Notes: generated by a model not told the origin, from the letters alone. A stretch of 64,000 bases of DNA from CAWBVG01 sp963792175 (GCA_963792175.1 CAWBVG010000014.1:84259-148258), one strand, 5' to 3'; numbered from the stretch's first letter, positions 45,807-53,975 are shown. Numbers and translations are program-made.

Positions 45807-47426
45807 TCAGAACAGACGCCGGTAGTCCTCGTAGTTCACCGGCACGCCAACCACCAGGCTTCGACGCCGCTCGACGGCCACCTTCACGGCCGACGCCAGT
45901 TCGTCCGGATTGCTCGTCCGCAGCCCCTGAACGCCGCAGGCCTCGGCCATCTTCACCGTATCGATCCGGCCGAAATCCATGCGATACCGTTCCAGCTTTC
46001 TGCCTTCCTGCGCGAGCTTGATCAGCGAATAGCTGCCGTCCTCCAGGACGACCGTGACAAACGGCGCGCCGACGCGCTCGGCGGTCTCCAACTCCTGCGC
46101 ATTCATCGAGAAGCCGCCGTCGCCAACCGCGGCCAGCACTGGCACGTCGGGACGAGCCAGCTTCGCGCCGACGGCGGCGCTCAAGCCGTACGCCATGCCC
46201 GAGAGGCCGTTCGACATCCAGAACGTTTCGGGTTGGCGGCTCGGCCAGAACTGGCCGAACAGATACTTGTGCGAGCCGACATCAGTCGTCACGATGGTTT
46301 CGGTCGGTACCGCTGACGACAACGCGTGGATGATGTCGCCGGGCCACATCGTGCCAGCGGATTCTGTCCGGTCGTTCAGCAGGCTGCGGCGCTTGTCCTG
46401 GAACGCCTGAAAGGGCGCGGGCCAGCGCGCCGGCGCCTGGCTCCGCCACGAGTGCGTCCAGCAGCCGGGCGTGATCCACGAGAGCGACACCTGCTGGAAG
46501 TCGCCCGCCGACGTTCGCCGATTCAAGAAGCCAGTGAATCGGCAGTTCCGCGTGCCACGTCTTGTCGACTTCCACTGGATCGAGGCCGAGGCCTACGAGC
46601 AGATCCGACGCCGCCAGCGCTTCGCACATGAGACCGTCGGCCGCCATGCCGCTGATGACGCCGACGAAGTTCCCGGAAGTCTCGTCGACAATCCCTTTCA
46701 CCTTCGGCGTGACGGCTACCGGCAGGTTCCAATCAGTGACCCAGCGTCGGATCCGCTGAGCATTCGACGAATGAATCCCCAAGCCGATCAGCACCAGCGG
46801 CCGCGTGGCTTTTGCGAGCAGCGCTGTGAGTTCTCTGGCGTGTTGTCGACGCGTCACTCTTATCCGCCACCTCGTAGCGCCGCCCTTCAGGGCTGCGTCG
46901 CGGCGACGGCTGCGCTACGACACCGCGCTGCATCCTTCACCGCTTCCCGCGCCGACAGCGTCAGATACGCCGGTCCGAACGGCCGCCGCATGCACTCGTC
47001 GAGCGCGCGTCGGACGACCTCTCCGGCGTTCTGGCCCGTGATCGTGTCTACGTACCGGCACAGCGGACTGTAGGTCTCGCGAAGCGGCAGCAGTTGATGC
47101 GTGTGGCTGTCCGGAAACTCCGCCGGGATTTGTGCGGAGATCGCGAGCAGCGGTTCCTGATCCAGATACGCGCTGCTGAGTGGCAGCATCAGGTTGGCAG
47201 CGCCGGGGCCGAGCGTGGTCAGCACGACGCCAGGCTGTCCACGCAGTTTTCCGTAGACGGCCGCTGCGATACCCGCGTTGGCCTCGTGCCGCATCAGAAC
47301 GAAATCGACGCCGGCGCGCCGGAGCTCGTCGATCAGGACGAGGATTTCGCCGCCGGGCAGTCCGAAGACGCGATCGATGCCGGCATCGGCGATGGCTTTT
47401 GCGGTAACAGCGGCAGTGGTGGGCAT
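45807..47426 (-). CDS. thiamine-diphosphate enzyme, acetolactate synthase/decarboxylase-like (three frameshifts in sequence)
   Basis: 541 residues after repair. Start ATG 47426 (MPTTAAVTAKAIADAGIDRVFGLPGGEIL). The catalytic Glu is in LMRHEANAG; PYR domain ends in GPAYLTLSAREA. Central domain LLAKATRPLVLIGLGIHSS; C-terminal PP domain SGMAYGLSAAVGAKLA, VGDGGFSMNAQELETAERVG and VVLEDGSYSLI. Frame breaks at 46899-46902, 46850-46853 and 46425-46430 are each mended by one CG. In the ThDP motif the usual N-N/N-D reads E-D, a notable change at a Mg ligand. A palindromic repeat lies in the linker (46873-46920). Tail to tail with hcrB; substrate unknown. Confidence 0.82.
46873..46920. repeat. palindromic repeat inside the TPP-enzyme gene
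   Basis: CGTAGCGC (46873-46880) and GCGCTACG (46912-46919) are exact inverted ends; between them is CGCCCTTCAGGGCTGC. It is translated in frame as part of the linker between the PYR and central domains (RSAAVAARRSPEGRRYE after repair). Confidence 0.7.
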
Positions 47427-47431
47427 GCGGT

Positions 47432-47486
47432 TGGACGCTCGGCTAAAGCCTTCGCGCTCCAGGTCCTCTTCTCCAGGGCCGAGCGT
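47432..47486. repeat. palindromic ACGCTCGGCTAAAGCC element between deoC and the TPP gene
   Basis: ACGCTCGGCTAAAGCC at the left and GGGCCGAGCGT at the right are inverted. Related to the elements at 11947 and 41105. It begins right after the likely deoC stop. Confidence 0.65.
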
Positions 47487-48361
47487 CTAGTACCCGACGA
47501 CGCCGCCGACGCGGGCGCTTCGCCGCGCGCCTGTTGCACGATCTTGACGCCGGCGCTGGCGCCGACGCGGGTTGCGCCGGCGGCGATCATCGCTTTCATC
47601 CCTTCGAGATCCCGTACGCCGCCCGCGGCCTTGACCCCCATCTCGGCCCCGACGACGCGCCGCATCAGGGCGACGTCGGCGGCGGTTGCGCCACCGGACG
47701 CAAAGCCGGTCGATGTCTTCACGTAGTCAGCCCCGGCGGCCTTGGCAAGCGTGCACGCGGTGATCTTCTCATCGTCCGTCAACAGCGCCGCCTCGATGAT
47801 CACCTTGCTGAGAACGCCGCAGCCGCGGCACGGGTCCACAACCGCCTCGATGTCGCGCTCGACGACGCGAAGGTCTCCGGACTTCAGCGCGCCGATGTTG
47901 ATCACCATGTCGATTTCGCGCGCGCCGTCGAAAATCGCCCGCCGCGTTTCGTAACCCTTGACGTCCGCGGTGTTCGCGCCGAGCGGGAAGCCGACGACCG
48001 TGCAGACACCGACTCCACTGCCGGCCAGCAGCTTCGCGCACAGGGCAACCCAGGTCGGGTTGACGCAGACCGTTGCGAACTTGAACTGCGCGGCCTCGCG
48101 GCACAGCTCCTCGATGTTCTGCCTCGTGGCGTCCGGCTTCAACAGCGTGTGATCGATCATCGACGCGACGCCGGGCGGTGCGCCTCCCGCCGCGTGCAGC
48201 CCGACGCGAGTGGCGCCGGCGTCGAGAACCCCGCGCAGGCGATCCGGACAGCAGTCGTCGAGCACCGCATGGCACGCGCAGCGCCCCTGCGGGCGGACGG
48301 AGGCCGCCGTCAGCTCGCTGACAATCGTGTCGATCAACCGCTGCAGTTCTTCTCTAGTCAT
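47487..48361 (-). CDS. deoC: deoxyribose-phosphate aldolase with Cys-rich N-terminal extension
   Basis: Splits deoxyribose-5-P into glyceraldehyde-3-P and acetaldehyde. About 291 residues. The class I aldolase core begins near residue 67 (VASMIDHTLLKPDATRQNIE) and has ATVCVNPTWVALC, GFPLGANT, EIDMVINIGALKSG, KVIIEAALLTDDE, ADYVKTSTGFASGGAT (Schiff-base Lys) and MGVKAAGGVRDLEG. Before it is a ~65-residue extension with CACHAVLDDCCPDRL, not in ordinary DeoC. The tail read in the raw frame is repeat-derived; one missing G near 47493 would give ...ASSGY and TAG at 47487, the usual DeoC ending. Confidence 0.9.
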
Positions 48362-48363
48362 CC

Positions 48364-48456
48364 GCGATCTTCAGTCCCCTAGTCCCCCAGTCCCCTAGTC
48401 CCCTCGTCTCCCGCAGCCACCTGCCTCACGTCCCAGCGAGCCCCTAGCCCCAGCCC
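48364..48456. repeat. C-rich intergenic repeat (TAGTCCCC array)
   Basis: About eight runs of 3-5 C separated by TAG/AGT/AG (TCCCCTAGTCCCCCAGTC and CGAGCCCCTAGCCCCAGC). It is the longest member of the family; located between deoC and rpiB, which are otherwise adjacent and on the same strand. Confidence 0.75.
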
Positions 48457-49089
48457 CTACTGTTCGTGTTCGAGCGCCTGAATCTTGGCCAGCCGCCGAA
48501 TATACCGGGCCTCGCGCATCGGCGTCGTCACAAACGTGACCACGATCGCCCGCGCCTCGTCGGTGTTCACCAACGACGCCCCGAGCGTGAGGACGTTGGC
48601 GCCGTTGTGCTCGCGCGAATACCGCGCAATGGTTTCGGTCGTTGCCATCACGGCCCGAATCCCATCGATCTTGTTCGCCGCGATCGCCGATCCAATGCCC
48701 GCGCCGTCGATCGCGATGCCGGCGTCGGCCTCGCCGCGCGCCACGACTCGCGCCACCGATGCGGCCGTATCAGGATAGTCGACCGGGTCGGGACCATCGG
48801 TGCCGAGATCGTGAACGGCAAGTCCCCGGCCGCGAAGAAACGTGACCAGCGTCTTGCGAAGCGCCACGCCGCCGTGGTCGCTGGCGATGGCCACGGTGCG
48901 CACGTCCGACGGCGGCGCCAGCACGGCGTCGCCGGCCGACACCTGTCCGTCGCGCACCACCGTGATGCGCCGCTCCTTCAACGTGTCTGCCGCCAGCGGT
49001 GTGATGTGTCCGCCGCGCGTCAACTCCACCGTCTCGCCGCGCGCGAGCACGCGCGCGTCAGCTTCGGTGATGATCTCGAATTTTTTCAT
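48457..49089 (-). CDS. rpiB: ribose-5-phosphate isomerase B with microcompartment-type N-terminal extension
   Basis: 210 residues. The RpiB/LacAB core starts near residue 65: VAIASDHGGVALRKTL, VHDLGTDGPDPVDYPDTA, GIAIDGAGIGSAIAANKIDGIRA (usual Cys replaced by Asp in this loop) and SREHNGANVLTLGASLV. The N-terminal ~60 residues contain ELTRGGHITPLAADTLKERR, similar to the TPLA-x-D segment common in bacterial-microcompartment proteins and SPU-type RpiB. No shell genes are in the window. Paired with deoC; divergent from hpt. Confidence 0.88.
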   Translation of the reverse strand: MKKFEIITEADARVLARGETVELTRGGHITPLAADTLKERRITVVRDGQVSAGDAVLAPPSDVRTVAIASDHGGVALRKTLVTFLRGRGLAVHDLGTDGPDPVDYPDTAASVARVVARGEADAGIAIDGAGIGSAIAANKIDGIRAVMATTETIARYSREHNGANVLTLGASLVNTDEARAIVVTFVTTPMREARYIRRLAKIQALEHEQ

Positions 49090-49109
49090 TAGGGTATGAT
49101 GCTGCCGCC

Positions 49110-49634
49110 ATGCCCGAGTTGCGGCCGTCTGAAATCCTACTCTCTGCCGACCAGATTCAGAAACGGGTCGAGGCGCTCGCCCTGGAGATCCGCGCCGACT
49201 TCCCCGACGACCTTCACGTCATCGCGGTGCTCAAAGGCGCGTTCATGTTCCTGTCGGATCTCGTCCGCCACACGCCCGGCCACGTCTCGATGGATTTCAT
49301 GGCGGTGTCGAGCTACGCCAAGGGCACGACCACGTCCGGCGAAGTCCGCCTGCTGAAGGATCTCGACACGACGCTCGACGGCCGCAATGTCGTCATCGTC
49401 GAGGACATCGTTGACACCGGCCTCACGCTCACCTACCTCCAGGACATCCTGCGGGCGCGCAATCCCAAATCGCTGCGCACCGCGTGCCTGCTCAGCAAAC
49501 CTTCGCGGCGGCAGGTGGACGTCAAGGTCGAATACATCGGTTTCACGATCGAAGACCGGTTCGTCGTCGGCTACGGCCTCGACTATGCCGAGCAGTACCG
49601 CAACCTCCCCTATATCGCCGTTCTCGGCAGCTGA
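49110..49634 (+). CDS. hpt: hypoxanthine phosphoribosyltransferase
   Basis: Purine salvage, hypoxanthine/guanine plus PRPP to IMP/GMP. 174 residues from ATG 49110. Seen: HVIAVLKGAFMFLSDLVR, DFMAVSSYAKGTTTSGEV (catalytic loop), the PRPP motif VVIVEDIVDTGLTLTYL, and IEDRFVVGYGLDYAEQYRNLPYI. Starts 20 bp from the divergent rpiB. Confidence 0.96.
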   Translation: MPELRPSEILLSADQIQKRVEALALEIRADFPDDLHVIAVLKGAFMFLSDLVRHTPGHVSMDFMAVSSYAKGTTTSGEVRLLKDLDTTLDGRNVVIVEDIVDTGLTLTYLQDILRARNPKSLRTACLLSKPSRRQVDVKVEYIGFTIEDRFVVGYGLDYAEQYRNLPYIAVLGS

Positions 49635-49639
49635 TCGAT

Positions 49640-49742
49640 CCGCACGGTTTTTCACGAAGACACGAAGGATACGAAGATCACAGAGTCTTTGGTTTTCAGA
49701 GATTCTTCGGTCTTCGTGCATCTTCGAGCCTTCGTGATGATC
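49640..49742. repeat. CACGAAG-type intergenic repeat with inverted halves
   Basis: Left half CACGAAGACACGAAGGATAC and right half CTTCGTGCATCTTCGAGCCT then TTCGTGATG are inverted around GGTTTTCAGAGATTC; the whole can form a long imperfect hairpin between convergent genes. Confidence 0.8.
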
Positions 49743-49752
49743 CGTTGACGTG

Positions 49753-51135
49753 TCACCGGCCCACAGCGGCTCTGACTTTCGCCGCAAGCCGGTTCGCCTC
49801 CGCGATGACCGCCGCGCGGTCGAGTGTGCGCAGCCGCCGATCCTTCATCAAGACCTTGCCGTTCACGATCGTGGTTCGCACGTCGTCGCCGCGCGTCGCG
49901 TAGACCAGATGCGACACCGGATCGTACATCGGTGTCTGCCGCGCCGCTGACATCGAGACGGCGATCAGATCCGCCCGCTTGCCGGCTTCCAGCGATCCGA
50001 TCAACCGGTCCATCTGAAGCGCGCGGGCGCCGCCGATCGTCGCCAAGTCGAGCGCCGTCTGCGCCGGGACCGCGGTGGGATCGCGCGTCGACAGCTTGGC
50101 GAGAAACGAGGCCTGGCGCATCGCCTCGAACATGTCGAGATCGTTGTTGCTGGCGGCGCCGTCAGTGCCGAGGCCGACCGCGACACCGGCTGACAGATAT
50201 CTGGAGATTGGCGCGGCCCCGCTCGCGAGCTTCATGTTGCTTTCCGGGTTGTGCGCCACGCCCACCGAATGCCGTTTCAGAATGGCGATGTCGTCATCCG
50301 TGACCCAGACGCCATGCGCCGCCAGCGTCTTCGGCCCCCAGAACGCAATCGACTCCAGGTACGCGCCCGGCGTCATCTTGTACTGGTCGCGAGCCATCTG
50401 GACTTCGTCTTCCGTCTCTGAGAAATGGATGATGACGGGCGCGCCGTACTTCCGGCCCAGCGCCGCCGCCGCCAGCAGGGTGGTCTTGTCGTTGGTGTAG
50501 AGCGCGTGCGGCGCGACGGCGGGGACGACGAGTCCGTTGTCCTTGAACTCCTGGATGAACCGCTCGGCCCGGGCCAGCGCGTCGGCCGGCGTTTTCGCAT
50601 CGGCGACCGGGAACTGAATGATCGTCTGCCCGAGCACGCCGCGCAGTCCGGCCTCGAACGCGACTCGCGCGATTTCCTCCTCGAAATAGTACATGTCGAC
50701 AAAGGTGGTCGTCCCGGATTCGATCATCTCCACCGCCGCGAGCCGCGTCCCGACGCGTACGAGTTCGGGCGACACCGTCTTGGCTTCGGCGGGAAAGATG
50801 TATTGCTCCAGCCACTGGCGCAGCGCCAGATCGTCCGCGAGGCCGCGGTACATCACCATCGGCGCGTGCGTATGGGTGTTGATCAGTCCGGGGAGCACCA
50901 CCTGGTCGCGCGCGTCGATCGTCTCGGCCGCCTGGTACTTCGACGCAATCGCCGCCGGGCTCCCCACCTCGACGATGTCCACGCCGTCGATCGCGACGGC
51001 GCCAGGGGTCAGGATTGCGTGGGTGGCGTTCTCCGTCACGACGATGCCGCCGGTCACCACCAGCGACACCGGACGCCGCGCCTGCGCACCGAGCGAAACG
51101 GCGGCGACGGCGCAGACGATCAGCACGCGTTTCAT
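49753..51135 (-). CDS. exported amidohydrolase, S-adenosylhomocysteine/MTA deaminase-like
   Basis: 460 residues from ATG 51135 with a signal peptide (MKRVLIVCAVAAVSLGAQA). Metal-dependent amidohydrolase: VLPGLINTHTHAPM (HxH), MIESGTTTFVDMYYFEE, VVPAVAPHALYTN, PVIIHFSETEDE (His and Glu), HGVWVTDDD, GVAVGLGTDGAASNNDLDM (Asp). The cytosolic relatives deaminate SAH or methylthioadenosine; an exported form is unusual, so the substrate may differ. An in-frame upstream extension to 51276 was rejected. Confidence 0.88.
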   Translation of the reverse strand: MKRVLIVCAVAAVSLGAQARRPVSLVVTGGIVVTENATHAILTPGAVAIDGVDIVEVGSPAAIASKYQAAETIDARDQVVLPGLINTHTHAPMVMYRGLADDLALRQWLEQYIFPAEAKTVSPELVRVGTRLAAVEMIESGTTTFVDMYYFEEEIARVAFEAGLRGVLGQTIIQFPVADAKTPADALARAERFIQEFKDNGLVVPAVAPHALYTNDKTTLLAAAALGRKYGAPVIIHFSETEDEVQMARDQYKMTPGAYLESIAFWGPKTLAAHGVWVTDDDIAILKRHSVGVAHNPESNMKLASGAAPISRYLSAGVAVGLGTDGAASNNDLDMFEAMRQASFLAKLSTRDPTAVPAQTALDLATIGGARALQMDRLIGSLEAGKRADLIAVSMSAARQTPMYDPVSHLVYATRGDDVRTTIVNGKVLMKDRRLRTLDRAAVIAEANRLAAKVRAAVGR

Positions 51136-51147
51136 ACGAGCAATTCT

Positions 51148-51186
51148 ACTAGTCCCCAGTCCCCGACGTCCCCAGCCCCCAATTCC
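51148..51186. repeat. C-rich intergenic repeat (AGTCCCC type)
   Basis: Four runs of 4-5 C (AGTCCCCAGTCCCCGAC then CCCCAGCCCCC) between the divergent amidohydrolase and upp genes. Confidence 0.7.
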
Positions 51187-51206
51187 CGCCGGTGTATAGT
51201 GACGCC

Positions 51207-51831
51207 GTGCCGGTCCATATCGTCGATCATCCCCTGGTGCACGATGCGCTGGTCTCGCTGCGCGACAAGACGACACCTCCTGAAGCGTTTCGACGGGCCG
51301 CGACGCGCATCAGCGTGCTGCTCGCCGCCGAGGCGCTGCGGGCGGTCGCGACCATAGCGGTGACGGTCGAGACGCCGCTCGGTCCTGCCCCAGGCCGACG
51401 CATCAGCCGGGATGTCGTGGTCGTCCCGGTGCTTCGCGCGGGGCTCGGGATGCTGGATGCCGTGCTCGAGCTCGTGCCCGATGCGCGGGTCGGGCACATC
51501 GGTCTGCAACGCGACGAGATGACGGCGGTGGCGTCGCAGGTACTACTCGAAGCTTCCGGCGCGCCTCGATCAAAGCGACGTGCTGATGATCGATCCGATG
51601 CTCGCGACCGGTGGCAGCGCGGTGGCGGCGCTCGAGCTGCTTCAGCATGCCGGCGCCCAGCGAATCAGCATGATTTGCATCGTCGCGGCGCCCGAAGGGG
51701 TCGCCGTCGTCGAGCGGCATCATCCTGGCGTCGAAATCTATACGCCTGTCGTCGACCGCGAGCTCAACGCCCATAAGTACATCGTTCCGGGGCTGGGAGA
51801 CTTCGGCGATCGCCTCTACGGAACGATCTAA
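51207..51831 (+). CDS. upp: uracil phosphoribosyltransferase (frameshift in sequence)
   Basis: Uracil plus PRPP to UMP. Seen: VHIVDHPLVHDALVSLRDKT, VVPVLRAGLGMLDAVLELVP, VGHIGLQRDEMTA, MIDPMLATGGSAVAALELL (PRPP loop) and YIVPGLGDFGDRLYGT. The frame breaks at 51534-51537; one added CG gives VASRRYYSKLPARLDQSDVL. The repaired protein from GTG 51207 is 208 residues, exactly the usual length. GTG 51192 is an in-frame alternative. Confidence 0.93.
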
Positions 51832-51833
51832 GC

Positions 51834-51926
51834 TAGCAGCTGTCAACTGCGCTCTCCGCTGGCACCGCAGGCTGAGAGCTGAAAGCCGATAGCTGAAAGC
51901 CAAAAGCTGAGAGCCGAAAGCTGTTT
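51834..51926. repeat. AGCTGA-type intergenic repeat
   Basis: Units such as GAGAGCTGAAAGC, CGATAGCTGAAAGCC and AAAGCTGAGAGCC repeated five or six times; same family as 31824-31896. Confidence 0.75.
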
Positions 51927-52769
51927 ATGACCAAGACCATCGATCGCCGCACCCAGAACCGGGCACCGCAGGAGCGGTGGCGCTCGGCGCTGACGGAAAT
52001 CTCGCCGAACAAGATCCTCATTCGAGGCTACCCGCTGGACGAGATGATGGGGCGGCTTGGCTTTGCCGAAGCCGTGTACCTGCTCTTGATGGGTGAGCTG
52101 CCGACGCCGGCGATCGGTCGGATGTTGAACGCCGTCCTGGTGTCGTCCGTGGACCACGGCGTGACGCCGCCATCGACGCTCGCGGCGAGAAACGTCGCGA
52201 CGTCTGGCGCACCGCTCAAGGATTGTGTGGCGGCCGGCATCCTGGCCTTCGGTCCGCATCACGGCGGCGATATCGAATCGTGCATGCGCTTCCTCGACAG
52301 CGGACTCTCGCTCGTGCGCACCGGCCTGACGATCCAGCAGGCTGCGGACGCGATCGTCGAGCAATGCGCGGCGGCCAACGAGCCACCCCCGGGATTCGGT
52401 CACCGCTTTCACACGCGCGATCCTCGCGCGGCGCGGCTGTTTCAGATGGCGCTGGAGCTCGAGCTGGAGGGAGAGCACGTGAGGCTCATCCGCGTCTGCG
52501 AACGGGCCCTCGAAGGGTACAAAGAGCGGTTCGACCGTCCTCTGCCGGTCAACGTCGACGGCGCCATCGCGGCGATCAGCGCCGACCTGGGGTTCGCGTA
52601 CGAGCTGGGCAATGCGATTTTTTTGATATCGCGTCTGCCCGGGTTGATTGCGCACGCGCATGAAGAGCGCACGCAGCAGGCGCCGATGCGGCAAATCGAT
52701 CCCAAGGACAACGAATACGACGGCGCCCAGCAGCGGCGCCTGCCAGAAGGGCGGAAATACGCGGTTTGA
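51927..52769 (+). CDS. short citrate synthase-fold protein (citryl-CoA lyase-like)
   Basis: 280 residues, shorter than citrate synthase (~430). The three catalytic positions look conserved: GPHHGGDIE (His), GFGHRFHTRDPR (His) and NVDGAIAAISADLGF (Asp). Also YPLDEMMGRLGFAEAVYLLLMGELP, typical of the small domain. This size fits citryl-CoA lyase or the small citrate-synthase-like family; reaction direction is unknown. Starts after the AGCTGA repeat; its stop overlaps the -35 of the pirin promoter. Confidence 0.85.
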   Translation: MTKTIDRRTQNRAPQERWRSALTEISPNKILIRGYPLDEMMGRLGFAEAVYLLLMGELPTPAIGRMLNAVLVSSVDHGVTPPSTLAARNVATSGAPLKDCVAAGILAFGPHHGGDIESCMRFLDSGLSLVRTGLTIQQAADAIVEQCAAANEPPPGFGHRFHTRDPRAARLFQMALELELEGEHVRLIRVCERALEGYKERFDRPLPVNVDGAIAAISADLGFAYELGNAIFLISRLPGLIAHAHEERTQQAPMRQIDPKDNEYDGAQQRRLPEGRKYAV

Positions 52770-52801
52770 CATATATGAACGACTTTGGTATAGTTATGAA
52801 C
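52766..52801 (+). promoter_or_regulatory. strong sigma-70 promoter with direct repeats before the pirin gene
   Basis: -35 TTGACA (52766-52771), exact 17-nt spacer, -10 TATAGT (52789-52794). TATGAAC occurs at 52774-52780 and again at 52795-52801, i.e. 21 bp (two helical turns) apart and flanking the -10, the layout of a repressor site. No regulator gene is adjacent. Confidence 0.75.
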
Positions 52802-52815
52802 CATTAGGAGTACCG

Positions 52816-53721
52816 ATGTCGCTCAGGCCCGTCAAACGCGTCCTCACACCCAAAGACACTCTCGAAGGCGCCGGCGTCCGGCTCAAGCGCGCCTTCGGCT
52901 TCGGCAACACGGAGGAGTTCGATCCGTTTCTCCTGTTCGACGACTTCCGGAACGAGCGGCCGGAGGATTTTCTCAAGGGCTTTCCGTGGCATCCGCACCG
53001 GGGGATTGAAACGATCACCTACGTGCTGGCGGGCTCGGTCGATCACGGCGACAGCCTCGGCAACAAAGGCAGCCTCGGCGCGGGCGACGTGCAGTGGATG
53101 ACGGCGGGCAGCGGCATCATGCACCAGGAAATGCCGAAGGGCGATCCCAGCGGCCGCATGCACGGCTTCCAGCTCTGGGCCAACCTCCCCGCTTCCCTGA
53201 AGATGACGGCGCCGCGCTACCAGGACGTGACATCCGACGCCATCCCGGAGGCGGTCGACGACGACGGGACCCGCGTGCGTGTCGTCTGCGGCGAGTTCTG
53301 GGGCAAGACCGGACCGGTCGACGGCGTCGCGGCGTCGCCGCAGTACCTCGACATCTCCGTGCCGCCCGGCGTCAAGAAGCACCTGCCGATCGAGACGTCG
53401 CGTCACGCGTTTGCGTATGTGTTCGCCGGCTCGGGCACGTTCCGCGGCGCCTCTCAACCTCGCGGCGTGCAGACCGAGGTGGTCGGCGAAGGCGCGGCGA
53501 CGGTTCGATCGGCGGTCGGCGATCGCTCGCTCGTGCTCTTCGACAGCGGCGATGAGATCGTCGTGCAGGCCGGGGACCAGGGGATTCGCTTCCTGCTGGT
53601 GTCAGGACAGCCGATCGAGGAACCGGTCGCGTGGTACGGGCCGATCGTGATGAACACCGAGGAGCAGCTGCAGCAGGCCTACAGCGAGCTGCGCGCCGGG
53701 ACGTTCATCAAGCATCGCTGA
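52816..53721 (+). CDS. pirin-family cupin protein
   Basis: 301 residues from ATG 52816, AGGAG 5 nt upstream. N-terminal pirin cupin with all metal ligands: FPWHPHRGIETITYVL (two His), GSGIMHQEMPKGDPSG (His and Glu), FQLWANLPASLKM. C-terminal cupin HAFAYVFAGSGTFRG and FLLVSGQPIEEPVAWYGPIVMNT. Pirins bind Fe; some have quercetinase activity, others regulate. Own promoter, see above. Confidence 0.93.
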   Translation: MSLRPVKRVLTPKDTLEGAGVRLKRAFGFGNTEEFDPFLLFDDFRNERPEDFLKGFPWHPHRGIETITYVLAGSVDHGDSLGNKGSLGAGDVQWMTAGSGIMHQEMPKGDPSGRMHGFQLWANLPASLKMTAPRYQDVTSDAIPEAVDDDGTRVRVVCGEFWGKTGPVDGVAASPQYLDISVPPGVKKHLPIETSRHAFAYVFAGSGTFRGASQPRGVQTEVVGEGAATVRSAVGDRSLVLFDSGDEIVVQAGDQGIRFLLVSGQPIEEPVAWYGPIVMNTEEQLQQAYSELRAGTFIKHR

Positions 53722-53809
53722 CGGCACTCGGCTTCGCCACCCTGCGTTGACCGGCCTGAGCCACTTCAGACACAATTGACCCAATTCGCGAGTCTCACAC
53801 TGGCGAATC

Positions 53810-53886
53810 GGGCGCTTAGCTCAGTTGGTTAGAGCGCGTGCTTCACACGCACGAGGTCATAGGTTCGAGTCCTATAGCGCCCACCA
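53810..53886 (+). tRNA. tRNA-Val(CAC)
   Basis: Complete cloverleaf: acceptor GGGCGCT/AGCGCCC, D-arm GCTC...GAGC, anticodon arm CGTGC-TTCACAC-GCACG (anticodon CAC), T-arm ATAGG-TTCGAGT-CCTAT, encoded CCA. Immediately downstream the sequence changes to mobile elements and gene remnants, so this tRNA is probably the insertion point of the island. Confidence 0.97.
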
Positions 53887-53975
53887 CATAACCCTCGCAA
53901 CGTAAACAGCTTAGAGCATTCCGCGACAACGCACGCGATCGACAGCAACCGTCTTGGGGACGGTTTGGGGACGCG

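Noticed and set aside
47333..47486. C-terminal extension of deoC into the TPP gene
   Set aside because: Translated from a palindromic repeat; a stop in the repaired frame at 47487 gives the usual DeoC end.
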